Shown here: positions 1 to 8,073 of the stretch, in pieces
Layout of the letters: every line of letters starts with the position of its first letter
How positions within the stretch are numbered: the stretch's first letter is position 1
NCBI RefSeq assembly: GCF_003719305.1
Contig: NZ_RARC01000008.1
Span: forward strand, 62,001-126,000
DNA length: 64,000 bases
Reading direction: 5' to 3'
From: Mycolicibacterium stellerae
GTDB taxonomy: Bacteria > Actinomycetota > Actinomycetes > Mycobacteriales > Mycobacteriaceae
Made by a program: the position numbers and the translations under genes
Notes under the pieces: model-generated
Seen by the model: the letters and a program-made list of their open reading frames with translations, nothing else
The model's database searches: none
Told to the model about the DNA's origin: nothing

Positions 1-857
1 ATGACCGACTTCGTCTTGATGGGCATCACCGGATAGCCGTCGGTGGCGATGACGTTCAGGTCGGTGTCCGGCACGGCAACGCGGAACGCGGTGTCGGATC
101 CGGCGTTGATGACCCGCAGCCGGACGCGCTGTCCGGCGCGATAGTCGCGCACCTCGGGGTCGGCGGGGACGCGGCCGTTGACGACGAAGTACGGATAGGT
201 GACGTCGCCGCCGTCGGCGCCGAGCGGCGTCGTCGGGCTCACACCGGGCCCGCCGGGCTCCATCGGCTTCATCCCGTTCTTGCGCAGGTTCTCAAGCACC
301 TGGTCCGGGTTAGTTCCGGTGCCGTCGATCCAGTCGTCCAGCACGACGACCAATTCCTCGTCGTAGTCGGCCTTTTCGGCCGGATCCTCGATGATCAACG
401 GGCCGTAGAGACCGCGGTCCAACTGCGTGCCGACATGCGAGTGATACCAGTACGTTCCCGCGTCGGGCACCATGAACTCGTAGGTGAAGTCTCCGCCCGA
501 CGGGATCGGCGACTGCGTCAGCGGCGGAACGCCGTCCATGTCGTTGACGATCGCCAGCCCGTGCCAGTGCACGCTGGTGTCGGCGGGCAGCTTGTTCGTC
601 ACCGCAACGCGCAGCGTTTCACCCTTGCGGATGCGTATCTCGTTCCCAGGGACCCGCCCGTTGTATGCCCACGTCCGCACCGACACACCGCCGAGGTCGA
701 TATCGGTCTCGGCGGGCTCGAATTTCAGGTCGACGGCCGGCGCGGGCGGCGGCGACGCCCTGGGCGATGCGATCGGCGCCTCGGCCGCTCGCGACGAGCA
801 CCCCGCCGCCACCCCGGCGGCCGCCGTCAGCACCAGGAAGTTTCGCCGGTTGATCAT
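1..857 (-). CDS. Multicopper oxidase, Tat-exported, 3' part outside the window
   Basis: The reading frame is open from an ATG at 857 to the window edge, giving about 285 residues with the C-terminal part missing. The N-terminus carries a twin-arginine signal (NRRNFL at residues 3-8), then an alanine-rich stretch ending in AAGCSS that could be a lipobox, so this may be a Tat lipoprotein. Copper-ligand signatures are visible: HWHG near residue 97 and YHSH near 138, the first two His pairs of the cupredoxin-type multicopper oxidase family. Family members oxidise metals or phenols outside the membrane with O2 as acceptor. The last copper-binding motifs would lie in the missing C-terminal domain, so substrate cannot be inferred. 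It is followed on the other side by a small exported-protein gene on the same strand. Confidence 0.88.
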   Translation of the reverse strand, partial: MINRRNFLVLTAAAGVAAGCSSRAAEAPIASPRASPPPAPAVDLKFEPAETDIDLGGVSVRTWAYNGRVPGNEIRIRKGETLRVAVTNKLPADTSVHWHGLAIVNDMDGVPPLTQSPIPSGGDFTYEFMVPDAGTYWYHSHVGTQLDRGLYGPLIIEDPAEKADYDEELVVVLDDWIDGTGTNPDQVLENLRKNGMKPMEPGGPGVSPTTPLGADGGDVTYPYFVVNGRVPADPEVRDYRAGQRVRLRVINAGSDTAFRVAVPDTDLNVIATDGYPVMPIKTKSV

Positions 858-920
858 GAAGCTGAGCGTGGCACTTCCGTGCCGGCGATGTGCCGAGACT
901 GCGGACAGATTGTCGAAACC

Positions 921-942
921 GCCGGCAGCGCGATCTGCCGGC
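921..942 (-). terminator. GC-rich hairpin after the small exported-protein gene
   Basis: GCCGGCAG (921-928) and CTGCCGGC (935-942) are perfect inverted repeats around a 6-nt loop. The hairpin starts 20 bp past the stop of the gene at 963-1211. There is no clear T-run, as is common in mycobacteria, so termination is inferred from position. Confidence 0.4.
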
Positions 943-962
943 TGGCTCGATGCTAGATAGCT

Positions 963-1211
963 TTAGCTGCCCGACCCGCCGAACGGCTTCGCCTTGTCGA
1001 CCGGCACGGCCATCGAGGTCTGTTCCGTCGCGGAGTACGCGACGGTCGCAGTATCGCCAAGGGTCATCCCCGGTGCCGACACCACCGCCGGAGCGGCTGG
1101 GCTGGCGCCGCCCGTCAAGACACTCACAACGCCCATGGCAACCATGGCGCCGCCACCCACCAGAGCCGCGTACGTCTTTACCCTTTTCCCGGGTCGCCGA
1201 ATGACAGGCAT
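963..1211 (-). CDS. Small exported or membrane-anchored protein, 82 aa
   Basis: I do not recognise a named family. The likely start is the ATG at 1211, preceded on this strand by GGGGAAATGAA, rather than a longer in-frame start at 1253. The protein opens with a basic stretch (MPVIRRPGKRVK), then a hydrophobic segment at about residues 13-35 (YAALVGGGAMVAMGVVSVL) and an Ala/Pro-rich region. This fits a signal peptide or single anchor with a small extracytoplasmic tail of about 45 residues. It lies between a TIGR03089 gene and a multicopper oxidase, all on the same strand, with over 100 bp on each side, so it is probably its own transcript. Confidence 0.6.
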   Translation of the reverse strand: MPVIRRPGKRVKTYAALVGGGAMVAMGVVSVLTGGASPAAPAVVSAPGMTLGDTATVAYSATEQTSMAVPVDKAKPFGGSGS

Positions 1212-1356
1212 TTCATTTCCCCAATCACTTATTTGTGCGGAGCGAGGCCACAAGCACTGCTCCGTTAAGAAGCCACCAAACTCGCGCCGAGGAAAATGTG
1301 AGAGACCTCCTAAGCGGACTTTCAGGAGACTCTGCTCTGATCGACAGAGTCCAGAA

Positions 1357-2064
1357 TCAGCCGCGGGTCGTCTTCTCCGTTTGCCTGCGCCGATCCAGCT
1401 GGGTCGGATCCGGATTGGCGACCTGCACCAACGACCCGCCTGCGGTGAAAATCGCGAGCAGGTTGTCGGTTAGCTCGTCGGCGCTGTCCCAGCGTCGGGT
1501 CGAAAGAACCCTGTCATCTGCTTTCAGGTTCTGCGCGGCGGCGGAATCGGCTGCGGCGGCGAGGAGCTCGTCGGCCGAACGGCCGTCCAGCGCCGGGCCC
1601 GGCTGTCGCTCGGGGACGACCTGGTCGCCGTGCACGCGCACCGACGTCGCATAGTCGGTGATCCCGACCGGCAGGTCGGCGACGGGCTTGCCGAAGGGGT
1701 CGAGGGACAGCACGGCGATCTCACCCGGCCCGACGGCGGCCTCGGCCTCGGCCAACCGGTCCGCCGTGCACAGCGCGACGTCGGCCTCGCCGGGACCGAG
1801 CACGACCTCGGCCCCGATGTACCAGACGCCGAGCAGCACCGCCGCGGTCTGCCAGTGTGCGGGCAACAGCACGGCGATCCGGCTGCCGGGTCCTGCGCCC
1901 AGTTCGTCGCGAAGCAGGTTGGCGGTCTTGGCCGCCCAGTTGAGCAGAGTGACCGTCGACAGCTCGATCCGCTCTCCTGTCGCGTCGTCGTAGTAGGTGA
2001 TCCGCGGGCCGACGGGATCCCGGTTGAGAAGCGGGTCGAGCAGGGCGGAGCTGAGATTCGTCAA
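1357..2064 (-). CDS. TIGR03089 family protein (Rv3268-like)
   Basis: A 235-residue protein matching the conserved mycobacterial TIGR03089 family. The sequence resembles the N-terminal region of AMP-forming acyl-CoA synthetases (segments such as LNWAAKTANLLRDELGAGPG and AVLLPAHWQTAAVLLGVWYIGAEVV). It is far too short to hold the adenylate-forming active site, so enzymatic activity is unlikely. Its ATG overlaps the stop of the upstream LCP gene (ATGA, 2061-2064), which implies translational coupling and a shared transcript. The neighbouring pair matches the order Rv3267-Rv3268 in M. tuberculosis. Function is unknown. Confidence 0.82.
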   Translation of the reverse strand: MTNLSSALLDPLLNRDPVGPRITYYDDATGERIELSTVTLLNWAAKTANLLRDELGAGPGSRIAVLLPAHWQTAAVLLGVWYIGAEVVLGPGEADVALCTADRLAEAEAAVGPGEIAVLSLDPFGKPVADLPVGITDYATSVRVHGDQVVPERQPGPALDGRSADELLAAAADSAAAQNLKADDRVLSTRRWDSADELTDNLLAIFTAGGSLVQVANPDPTQLDRRRQTEKTTRG

Positions 2065-3533
2065 TTCACGCAGTCCGGGTTGTCCGAACCCGCGGTGATG
2101 ATCGGCGACGGGGCAGGGGGAGCGTCCTCGCCTGTCGAGTCGCTGGCCGCCGGGTCGACGGTCTCCAGCGTCGGGTCGGTGCCGTCAAGTCCGGAGCCGG
2201 GGCCGGTGTAGTCGTTGCCCAGCACCACCCGCACCGTCCCCGGCTGAACCGTCGGGTCGGCGGTCACTGGCAGGCCACCCAGATCCTTCGAAACCGCTTG
2301 TGCGCCAAGGTCATCGACCGCGTTGGCTAGCACCTGGCTGGTCGCCAGGACGCCCTCGTCGTGGTTGCCGACCGGCCCTTGCGCGAAACCCTTCTCGGTC
2401 AGCACCGTCGACACCGATGCCGCAAGCCCGTTGATGTCGGTGGCGTTGACCACCTCGGCGGCGGTCTTGCTCGGCGTGTATGCGAGCTCCTCGGTCTTGC
2501 CCGCGTCCTGGTCCTGCAACAGCCCGTCGACCCACTTGTGCACTTCGCTGGGATCGACGCGGACGACGCTCTGCATCCCGTCGTCGCTCCAGCCGTTCTC
2601 GTCCAGCACCGGGATGGTCGCGAACGCGACATTGCCCGCCGCCAGCTTCTGCAGCTGTTCGGCGAACTGCATGACATCCCAGCCGTCGGACAGCACCACC
2701 GACCGCTGCACCGCTTCCTGCAGGCGGTTGAGGGTGGCGGGGCTGGACAGTGTCTTGCCCGAGATCACCTGGTGGGCAAGGGAAGCCATCACCACCTGCT
2801 GACGCACCACCCGGTCGAGATCGCCGCGCGGCAGGTCGTGGCGCTGCCGCACGAAGCTCAGTGCCTGCGGGCCATCCAGCTTCTGCCAGCCGGCGGGGAA
2901 GTCGGCACCCGAAAGTGGTTCGTACACAGCATCTTTCAGGCAGACATTGACGCCGCCGAGCGCGTCGGTGATCAGCGCGAAGCCGAGCAGACCGATCTCG
3001 GCGTAGTGGTCGACGGTGACGCCGGTGAGGTTGGCGACGGTCTTGATCAGCGCCTCGCGGCCCGCCTCGTTGGCTTCCGGCTCCGCGACCGCTGGGTCGA
3101 CGCCCTGGTCCTCGACCAGCTGCTTCATCTTCTCCAGGTGGACCGACCCGTAGACGCCGTTGATCTTCATCTTGCCGATGCCGGGCGCCTCGACGTACGA
3201 GTCGCGCGGGATCGAGATGGCGGTCGCCGACTTCCCGTTGTTGGGGATGCGGATCAGGATGATCGTGTCGGTGTTCGTCGACTCGTCGTCGCCCGCCCGC
3301 AGGGCGGCCAGCTCCTCCTGAGACAGCGGGTTGCCGTGCGCGTCGGTGCGGCTGTCCAGCCCGACCAGCAGGATGTCGATGGCGCCGTCCTCGCCGCCAC
3401 CGCCGAGGGCGGCCGACGAGATGTGGTTGATGCCGGATTCGAAGGACCGGATCTTGCTCCACGCCACGCCGGTCACGATGACGACCGTCGCTGCCACGAT
3501 GACAGCGATGGTCCGCAAAACCCGGGATGGCAT
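2061..3533 (-). CDS. cpsA: LytR-CpsA-Psr (LCP) family ligase CpsA
   Basis: 490 residues. There is an N-terminal membrane anchor at about residues 7-27 (TIAVIVAATVVIVTGVAW). An LCP domain follows, with the hallmark segments DILLVGLDSR, TDTIILIRIP and ISIPRDSYV, and a C-terminal LytR_C-type domain lies at about 355-440. LCP proteins transfer lipid-linked glycopolymers; in mycobacteria they attach arabinogalactan to peptidoglycan outside the membrane. The position, divergent from rmlD and next to wbbL and the TIGR03089 gene, matches Rv3267. The pyrophosphate-binding Arg residues of the LCP fold appear present (SR, PRDS). It is co-transcribed with the TIGR03089 gene through an ATGA overlap. Confidence 0.9.
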   Translation of the reverse strand: MPSRVLRTIAVIVAATVVIVTGVAWSKIRSFESGINHISSAALGGGGEDGAIDILLVGLDSRTDAHGNPLSQEELAALRAGDDESTNTDTIILIRIPNNGKSATAISIPRDSYVEAPGIGKMKINGVYGSVHLEKMKQLVEDQGVDPAVAEPEANEAGREALIKTVANLTGVTVDHYAEIGLLGFALITDALGGVNVCLKDAVYEPLSGADFPAGWQKLDGPQALSFVRQRHDLPRGDLDRVVRQQVVMASLAHQVISGKTLSSPATLNRLQEAVQRSVVLSDGWDVMQFAEQLQKLAAGNVAFATIPVLDENGWSDDGMQSVVRVDPSEVHKWVDGLLQDQDAGKTEELAYTPSKTAAEVVNATDINGLAASVSTVLTEKGFAQGPVGNHDEGVLATSQVLANAVDDLGAQAVSKDLGGLPVTADPTVQPGTVRVVLGNDYTGPGSGLDGTDPTLETVDPAASDSTGEDAPPAPSPIITAGSDNPDCVN

Positions 3534-3599
3534 CAGCCCAGGTTACTTGGGTTCGGGCCGCAGATCCGGTAGCCGCTTTCGGCGTGCCAGACTCAGCTG

Positions 3600-4451
3600 G
3601 TGGGTAATCGGATCGTTATCACGGGTGCTGGCGGGCAGGTCGGGCGCTATTTATCGGCCGAAGCCGGGCGGCGAAGCCTCGACGTGCTGGCCTTGACCTC
3701 GGCGCAATGGGACATCACCGACGCCGACGCGGCGCGACGTTTCGTTGCGCCCGGCGATGTTGTGGTGAACTGCGCGGCCTTCACCGCGGTCGACGCCGCC
3801 GAGAGCGATCCCGAGCGCGCGCACGCCGTCAATGCGGCCGGGCCGGGCATCGTCGCGCGTGCGTGCGCTGCCGTTGGCGCGCGGATGATCCACATCTCGA
3901 CCGACTACGTGTTCAGCGGGTCGTTCGACGGCGCGCCCCGGCCCTATGACGTCGACGACGCCACCGGGCCGCTCAGCGTCTACGGCAAGACCAAGCTGGC
4001 CGGCGAGCACGCGGTGCACGCGGCGCTGCCGGATGCCCATGTGGTGCGGACGGCGTGGGTGTACACCGGCGTCGGGTCCGACTTCGTCGCGGTAATGCGG
4101 AAGCTAGCGGCGGGTGACGGCCCGATCAACGTGGTCGTCGACCAGATCGGGTCGCCGACCTACGTCGCGGACCTCGGCTCAGCGCTGTTGGAGATCGTCG
4201 GGCGACCGACGGTGCCGCCGCTGCTGCACGTCGCCAACGACGGCGCCGCCAGCCGGTTCGAGCAGGCGCGCGCGGTGTTCGAGGACGTTGGAGCCGATCC
4301 TGACCGGGTGCGACCCGTGTCGAGCGAGGACGCGCCGCGGCCCGCAGCGCGGCCACCGTATTCGGCGCTTTCGAGCCGCGCTGCTGCGGTGGCGGGCTTG
4401 ACGCCGCTGCGGCCGTGGCGGGACGCGTTGGCCGAGGCGATCAGAAATTAA
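3600..4451 (+). CDS. rmlD: dTDP-4-dehydrorhamnose reductase
   Basis: 283 residues, GTG start. The N-terminus has the Rossmann signature GAGGQVG (residues 9-15), and the SDR catalytic pair is YGKTK (Y128, K132). The enzyme makes dTDP-L-rhamnose, the donor for the rhamnose of the arabinogalactan linker. It is divergent from cpsA (66 bp between starts) and upstream of wbbL, which uses the product, as in the M. tuberculosis order Rv3266c-Rv3265c. The gap to wbbL is filled by two tandem copies of the wbbL 5' end. Confidence 0.93.
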   Translation: MGNRIVITGAGGQVGRYLSAEAGRRSLDVLALTSAQWDITDADAARRFVAPGDVVVNCAAFTAVDAAESDPERAHAVNAAGPGIVARACAAVGARMIHISTDYVFSGSFDGAPRPYDVDDATGPLSVYGKTKLAGEHAVHAALPDAHVVRTAWVYTGVGSDFVAVMRKLAAGDGPINVVVDQIGSPTYVADLGSALLEIVGRPTVPPLLHVANDGAASRFEQARAVFEDVGADPDRVRPVSSEDAPRPAARPPYSALSSRAAAVAGLTPLRPWRDALAEAIRN

Positions 4452-4473
4452 CCGTCCCGATACCCTCGACGCC

Positions 4474-4529
4474 GTGAGCGACGAATTGGTAGCTGTCGCG
4501 TGAGCGACGAGTTGACGGTCGTCGCGTGA
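4474..4529 (+). other. Two chained 9-codon leader ORFs before wbbL
   Basis: ORF a (4474-4503) reads VSDELVAVA then stop. ORF b (4500-4529) reads VSDELTVVA then stop. Each stop overlaps the next GTG as GTGA: 4500-4503 joins a to b, and 4526-4529 joins b to wbbL. This could let a ribosome that initiates at an upstream copy re-initiate at the next. No good Shine-Dalgarno sequence is visible before any copy. Translation is inferred only. Confidence 0.45.
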
Positions 4530-4551
4530 GCGACGAATTGACAGTGGTGAC
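4474..4551 (+). repeat. Three tandem 26-bp copies of the wbbL 5' end
   Basis: Units start at 4474, 4500 and 4526, each beginning GTGAGCGACGARTTG. The third is the start of wbbL itself. Because 26 is not a multiple of three, the first two copies cannot extend the wbbL frame. Each instead encodes a 9-codon ORF closed by the TGA inside the next copy's GTGA. The copies differ at a few positions, so the duplication is not brand new. Confidence 0.9.
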
Positions 4552-5407
4552 GGTGACGTATTCGCCGGGACCCCACCTCGGCCGGTTCCTCGCGACGCTT
4601 TCGCACGCCACCGAACGGCCGGTGAGGGTGATCATGGCCGACAACGGGTCGACCGACGGCAGCCCCGAGGAGGCGCTGGAACGGTTCCCCAACACCCGGC
4701 TTCTGCGCACCGGCGGGAACCTCGGCTACGGCACGGCGGTGAACCGGGCCGTCGCGGAGCTCCGCAACGATTCCGCTGACCTCGACCTGTTCGTCGTCGC
4801 CAACCCGGACGTGCAGTGGGGCCCCGGCAGCATCGACGCGCTGCTGGAGGCGGCGGGGCGCTGGCCGAGGGCGGCCTCGCTTGGCCCGCTGATCCGCGAT
4901 CCCGACGGCTCGGTCTACCCGTCGGCGCGGCACCAGCCGAGCATCATCCGCGGCGGCATGCACGCCGTGATCGGTCCGGTGTGGCGGTCCAACCCGTGGA
5001 CGGCGGCCTATCGCCAGGACCGGCTCGAGCCCAGCGAACGCCCGGTCGGCTGGCTGTCTGGATCCTGTCTGTTGCTGCGCGGCGCCGCCTTCGATCAGGT
5101 CGGCGGCTTCGACGAGCGCTACTTCATGTATATGGAAGACGTCGACCTGGGAGATCGGCTCGGCAAGGCCGGCTGGCAGAACGTATACGTTCCTTCTGCG
5201 GAGGTTTTGCACGACAAGGGCCACTCCACTGGCCGCGACCCCGCCCGCAACTTGGCCGCACACCACAGGAGCACCTACACTTTCCTCTCTGACCGGCACA
5301 ACAAGCCGTGGCAGGCGCCGCTGAGGTGGACGATGAGAGGCGCGCTCGAAGTGCGCTCGCGACTGGCAGTCAGAAGCAGTCGACGGAAGGTGAGAGGACG
5401 GCATTAG
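4526..5407 (+). CDS. wbbL: Rhamnosyltransferase WbbL (GT2 family)
   Basis: 293 residues, close to the roughly 300 of the M. tuberculosis enzyme. GT2 features in order: VTVTYSPG near the N-terminus, DNGSTDGS at 39-46, a metal-site-like ANPD segment, and the acceptor-loop motif GGFDERYFMYMEDVDLG. WbbL transfers rhamnose from dTDP-Rha to GlcNAc-PP-decaprenol, forming the disaccharide linker between peptidoglycan and arabinogalactan at the cytoplasmic membrane face. The GTG at 4526 is chosen because the homologous protein begins there; identical GTG contexts at 4474 and 4500 run into stops after nine codons. It is followed by the manB gene one base after its stop. Confidence 0.92.
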   Translation: MSDELTVVTVTYSPGPHLGRFLATLSHATERPVRVIMADNGSTDGSPEEALERFPNTRLLRTGGNLGYGTAVNRAVAELRNDSADLDLFVVANPDVQWGPGSIDALLEAAGRWPRAASLGPLIRDPDGSVYPSARHQPSIIRGGMHAVIGPVWRSNPWTAAYRQDRLEPSERPVGWLSGSCLLLRGAAFDQVGGFDERYFMYMEDVDLGDRLGKAGWQNVYVPSAEVLHDKGHSTGRDPARNLAAHHRSTYTFLSDRHNKPWQAPLRWTMRGALEVRSRLAVRSSRRKVRGRH

Positions 5408-5408
5408 C

Positions 5409-6497
5409 GTGGCGGATTCCGTCAACCCCGCGGCTGTGGACGCCGTCATCCTTGTCGGCGGGCAGGGCACCCGGTTGCGGCCGCTGACGCTGTCGGCACC
5501 CAAGCCGATGCTGCCCACCGCAGGCCTGCCGTTCCTGACCCATCTGTTGTCCCGGATCGCGGCGGCGGGCATCGAGCATGTCGTGCTCGGCACCTCCTAT
5601 AAGGCAGCCGTGTTCGAGTCGGAGTTCGGGGACGGCTCCAAGCTGGGCCTTCAGATCGAATATGTCGTCGAAGACGAGCCGTTGGGCACCGGCGGCGGGA
5701 TCGCCAACGTCGCACACAAGCTGCGGCACGACACCGTGATGGTCTTCAACGGCGACGTGCTTTCGGGTGCCGACCTCGGCGCCCTGCTCGCCACCCATCA
5801 CGACCACGGCGCCGATGTGACGTTGCATCTCGTCCGCGTCGGCGATCCGAGGGCGTTCGGTTGCGTGCCCACCAACGCCGACGGGGTCGTCACCGCGTTC
5901 CTGGAGAAGACCGAGGATCCGCCGACCGACCAGATCAATGCGGGCTGCTATGTGTTCAAGCGCGAGATCATCGACCGGCTGCCGAAGGGCAGGGCACTGT
6001 CGGTGGAACGCGAGGTGTTCCCGCAGCTGCTGGCCGACGGTTTCAAGGTGTGCGCGTACGTCGACTCCACGTACTGGCGCGATATGGGAACGCCGGAGGA
6101 CTTCGTCCGCGGCTCGTCCGACCTGGTTCGCGGCATCGCGCCGTCGCCCGCACTGCAGGGCCATCGGGGGGAGTCGCTGGTGCACGACGGCGCCGCGGTG
6201 GCTCCCGGTGCGCTGTTGATCGGCGGGACCGTCGTCGGAAGGGGCGCCGAAATCGGTCCCGGCGCACGACTCGACGGCGCGGTGATCTTCGACGGGGTCC
6301 GGGTCGAGGCGGGTTCGGTGATCGAGCGGTCCATCATCGGGTTCGGTGCCCGCATCGGGCCTCGCGCGCTGATCCGCGACGGCGTCATCGGCGACGGGGC
6401 CGATATCGGCGCGCGCTGCGAACTGCTGCGCGGTGCGCGGGTGTGGCCAGGGGTGTCCATCCCCGACGGTGGCATCCGCTACTCGACCGACGTCTGA
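5409..6497 (+). CDS. manB: Mannose-1-phosphate guanylyltransferase (NDP-sugar pyrophosphorylase)
   Basis: 362 residues, GTG start, SD-like GAGAGGACGG upstream. The nucleotidyltransferase signature GGQGTRLRPLTLSAPKPMLP spans residues 17-36. The C-terminal third is a left-handed beta-helix of hexapeptide repeats (IGPGARL, IGFGARIG and similar). The enzyme would make GDP-mannose, used for PIM, lipomannan and protein O-mannosylation. It corresponds to Rv3264c, which is called manB in M. tuberculosis; manC would fit the reaction better. It sits one base after wbbL, so rmlD-wbbL-manB is probably one operon feeding envelope glycan synthesis. Confidence 0.88.
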   Translation: MADSVNPAAVDAVILVGGQGTRLRPLTLSAPKPMLPTAGLPFLTHLLSRIAAAGIEHVVLGTSYKAAVFESEFGDGSKLGLQIEYVVEDEPLGTGGGIANVAHKLRHDTVMVFNGDVLSGADLGALLATHHDHGADVTLHLVRVGDPRAFGCVPTNADGVVTAFLEKTEDPPTDQINAGCYVFKREIIDRLPKGRALSVEREVFPQLLADGFKVCAYVDSTYWRDMGTPEDFVRGSSDLVRGIAPSPALQGHRGESLVHDGAAVAPGALLIGGTVVGRGAEIGPGARLDGAVIFDGVRVEAGSVIERSIIGFGARIGPRALIRDGVIGDGADIGARCELLRGARVWPGVSIPDGGIRYSTDV

Positions 6498-6554
6498 TTG
6501 CGTCGGGGCCTCGATTTTGCACGGAGGGCTGTGCTACTGCGTGGACCACGACCG

Positions 6555-7406
6555 TCAGCGCAAATTCGGGCGATAGCCGCGACGGCTGAATGCTTCCCCG
6601 ACGCGGTGCAGGATGTAGCCCCTGGTGTGCTCGGCGACCACATGGATGTCGATCCAGCCCTGCCCGTCGATCAGCTCAGCCCTGCCGATGTCGTGGACAT
6701 ACCGGCCGCGGTCGGTGAAATGGTATTGACCGTCGTAGTCGAGACCGACCTTCGGCTCGTCATATCCCATGTCGATGAATGCCTCGTTGAAGCCATCGGT
6801 CACCCGAATCTGCGTTCGCGGCGGCGGGTTTCCAGCGTCGATGAGCAGCAGCCTTAGCCAGGTTTCCCTGGGGGATTGCGCTCCGCCGTCCACCAATGCG
6901 AGAGCTTTTCTCGCACGGGGCAGACCGCGGGCCCGCTGATAGCGCTCGCCGAGCAGCAGTACATCGGAAGCCTTGACGTCGGTGGCGTTCGCAAGGGCGT
7001 CGAGGTGTCTCACTGCGATATCGCGTGGCATGTGCCTGGCGATGTCCCATGCCGTCCGCTGAAGCGATGTCACCGTCAAGCCCGCGATCTCGACGATCTC
7101 GTGGTCCTCGATCAGCTCGTTGCGAACGATGATTCCCGGAGGAGGCCGGCCGCAACGCCAGATCATCTCGACGGGCGTATCGTCGTCGACCCACTTCGCC
7201 CCGTGAAGGGCCGCGGCGGCCCGCCCCGAGATCACCCCGTCACGTCTCGACCAGAGCCAGGCGCCGATGGTGTTGCTTCGCAGGGAGTTCGCTGCCTCCT
7301 TCGGCGCATAGACGTCGGGGAACAGCGCGCGGTAATTCCATCTCAATCGCGCGCGGGTCAACCCGCCGCCTGCCAGCGCCTCACTACCTTTGAAGACTTC
7401 GACCAC
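6555..7406 (-). CDS. AbiEi-like / DUF559 (VSR-fold) protein
   Basis: 283 residues of a type common in mycobacterial genomes. The N-terminal half resembles an AbiEi-type antitoxin region (LTRARLRWNYRALFPDVYAP, then RAAAALHGAKWVD). The C-terminal half ends in a DUF559/VSR-like endonuclease fold, with an acidic core FIDMGYDEPKVGLDYDGQYH that resembles a PD-(D/E)XK site. No partner toxin gene is adjacent, so a toxin-antitoxin role is not supported. The gene lies where M. tuberculosis has Rv3263 (a DNA methylase), suggesting lineage-specific replacement at this spot. Function unknown. Confidence 0.7.
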   Translation of the reverse strand: MVEVFKGSEALAGGGLTRARLRWNYRALFPDVYAPKEAANSLRSNTIGAWLWSRRDGVISGRAAAALHGAKWVDDDTPVEMIWRCGRPPPGIIVRNELIEDHEIVEIAGLTVTSLQRTAWDIARHMPRDIAVRHLDALANATDVKASDVLLLGERYQRARGLPRARKALALVDGGAQSPRETWLRLLLIDAGNPPPRTQIRVTDGFNEAFIDMGYDEPKVGLDYDGQYHFTDRGRYVHDIGRAELIDGQGWIDIHVVAEHTRGYILHRVGEAFSRRGYRPNLR

Positions 7407-7511
7407 ACCGTGATGTTGAAGAGCGGACCCGACAAATGAAGCGCCGGCGGTCGGTTTTGCGGCTAGGGCTGTGGATAACGTGGCATCACAGCCCTGTCTG
7501 CAAAATCGGCG

Positions 7512-8051
7512 CTATCGCCGACGTGACGCGGCAGCCGCCAGCTGCGCGAGCCCGAAGTCGGTGTCGTCGGGCAGTACGTCCAGCTGCCACCAGCGCAGAT
7601 CCAAAGACTCGTCGCTGCAGACGATTTCGGCGTCCGGTGGGGCATGGGCGATGAACTGCAGGTCGAGGTGACGGGTCGGCACGCCCAGCGAGCAGACCAC
7701 CGGATGCACGTGCAGCGCAGCGATACCGGTGTCCATCCTCAGCCCGCCGATACCGGACTCCTCGGCCGCTTCGCGCAGCGCGGCCGCGACGATGTCGGGG
7801 TCGCCGTCCTCGCAGTGCCCGCCTAGTTGAAGCCAACGGCCGAACCGCGGATGCAGGGTCAGCAGGACCCGTGTCCCGGTGTGGTCGAGCACCAGCGCTG
7901 AGGCGGTGACATGGCCGGGCACGCATTCCCTCTTGCAGGCATCCTCGCGGCCGAGCACGAACGACAACACCGCATGCCGCAGCGCGTCCTGCGCGGGGTC
8001 GGGCGCCGCCCACGTGGTTAGCGCCTCGATTGTGGACTCCCGCAAGGTCAT
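7512..8051 (-). CDS. NUDIX hydrolase
   Basis: 179 residues. A Nudix box is visible around GGHCEDGDPDIVAAALREAAEESGI-like sequence: the helix REAAEESG is canonical, but the segment before it is one residue longer than the consensus and has Pro-Asp where the first conserved Glu usually sits. Nudix enzymes hydrolyse nucleoside diphosphate derivatives; the substrate cannot be told. It is 22 bp downstream of fbiB on the same strand, so it may be co-transcribed with the F420 genes fbiA-fbiB. No F420-specific link is established. Confidence 0.82.
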   Translation of the reverse strand: MTLRESTIEALTTWAAPDPAQDALRHAVLSFVLGREDACKRECVPGHVTASALVLDHTGTRVLLTLHPRFGRWLQLGGHCEDGDPDIVAAALREAAEESGIGGLRMDTGIAALHVHPVVCSLGVPTRHLDLQFIAHAPPDAEIVCSDESLDLRWWQLDVLPDDTDFGLAQLAAAASRRR

Positions 8052-8073
8052 CCATGCTCCTGGTGTGCGCGGG

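Noticed and set aside
6555..7406. Toxin-antitoxin module
   Set aside because: The AbiEi-like protein has no adjacent nucleotidyltransferase toxin gene; flanks are manB and a Nudix gene.
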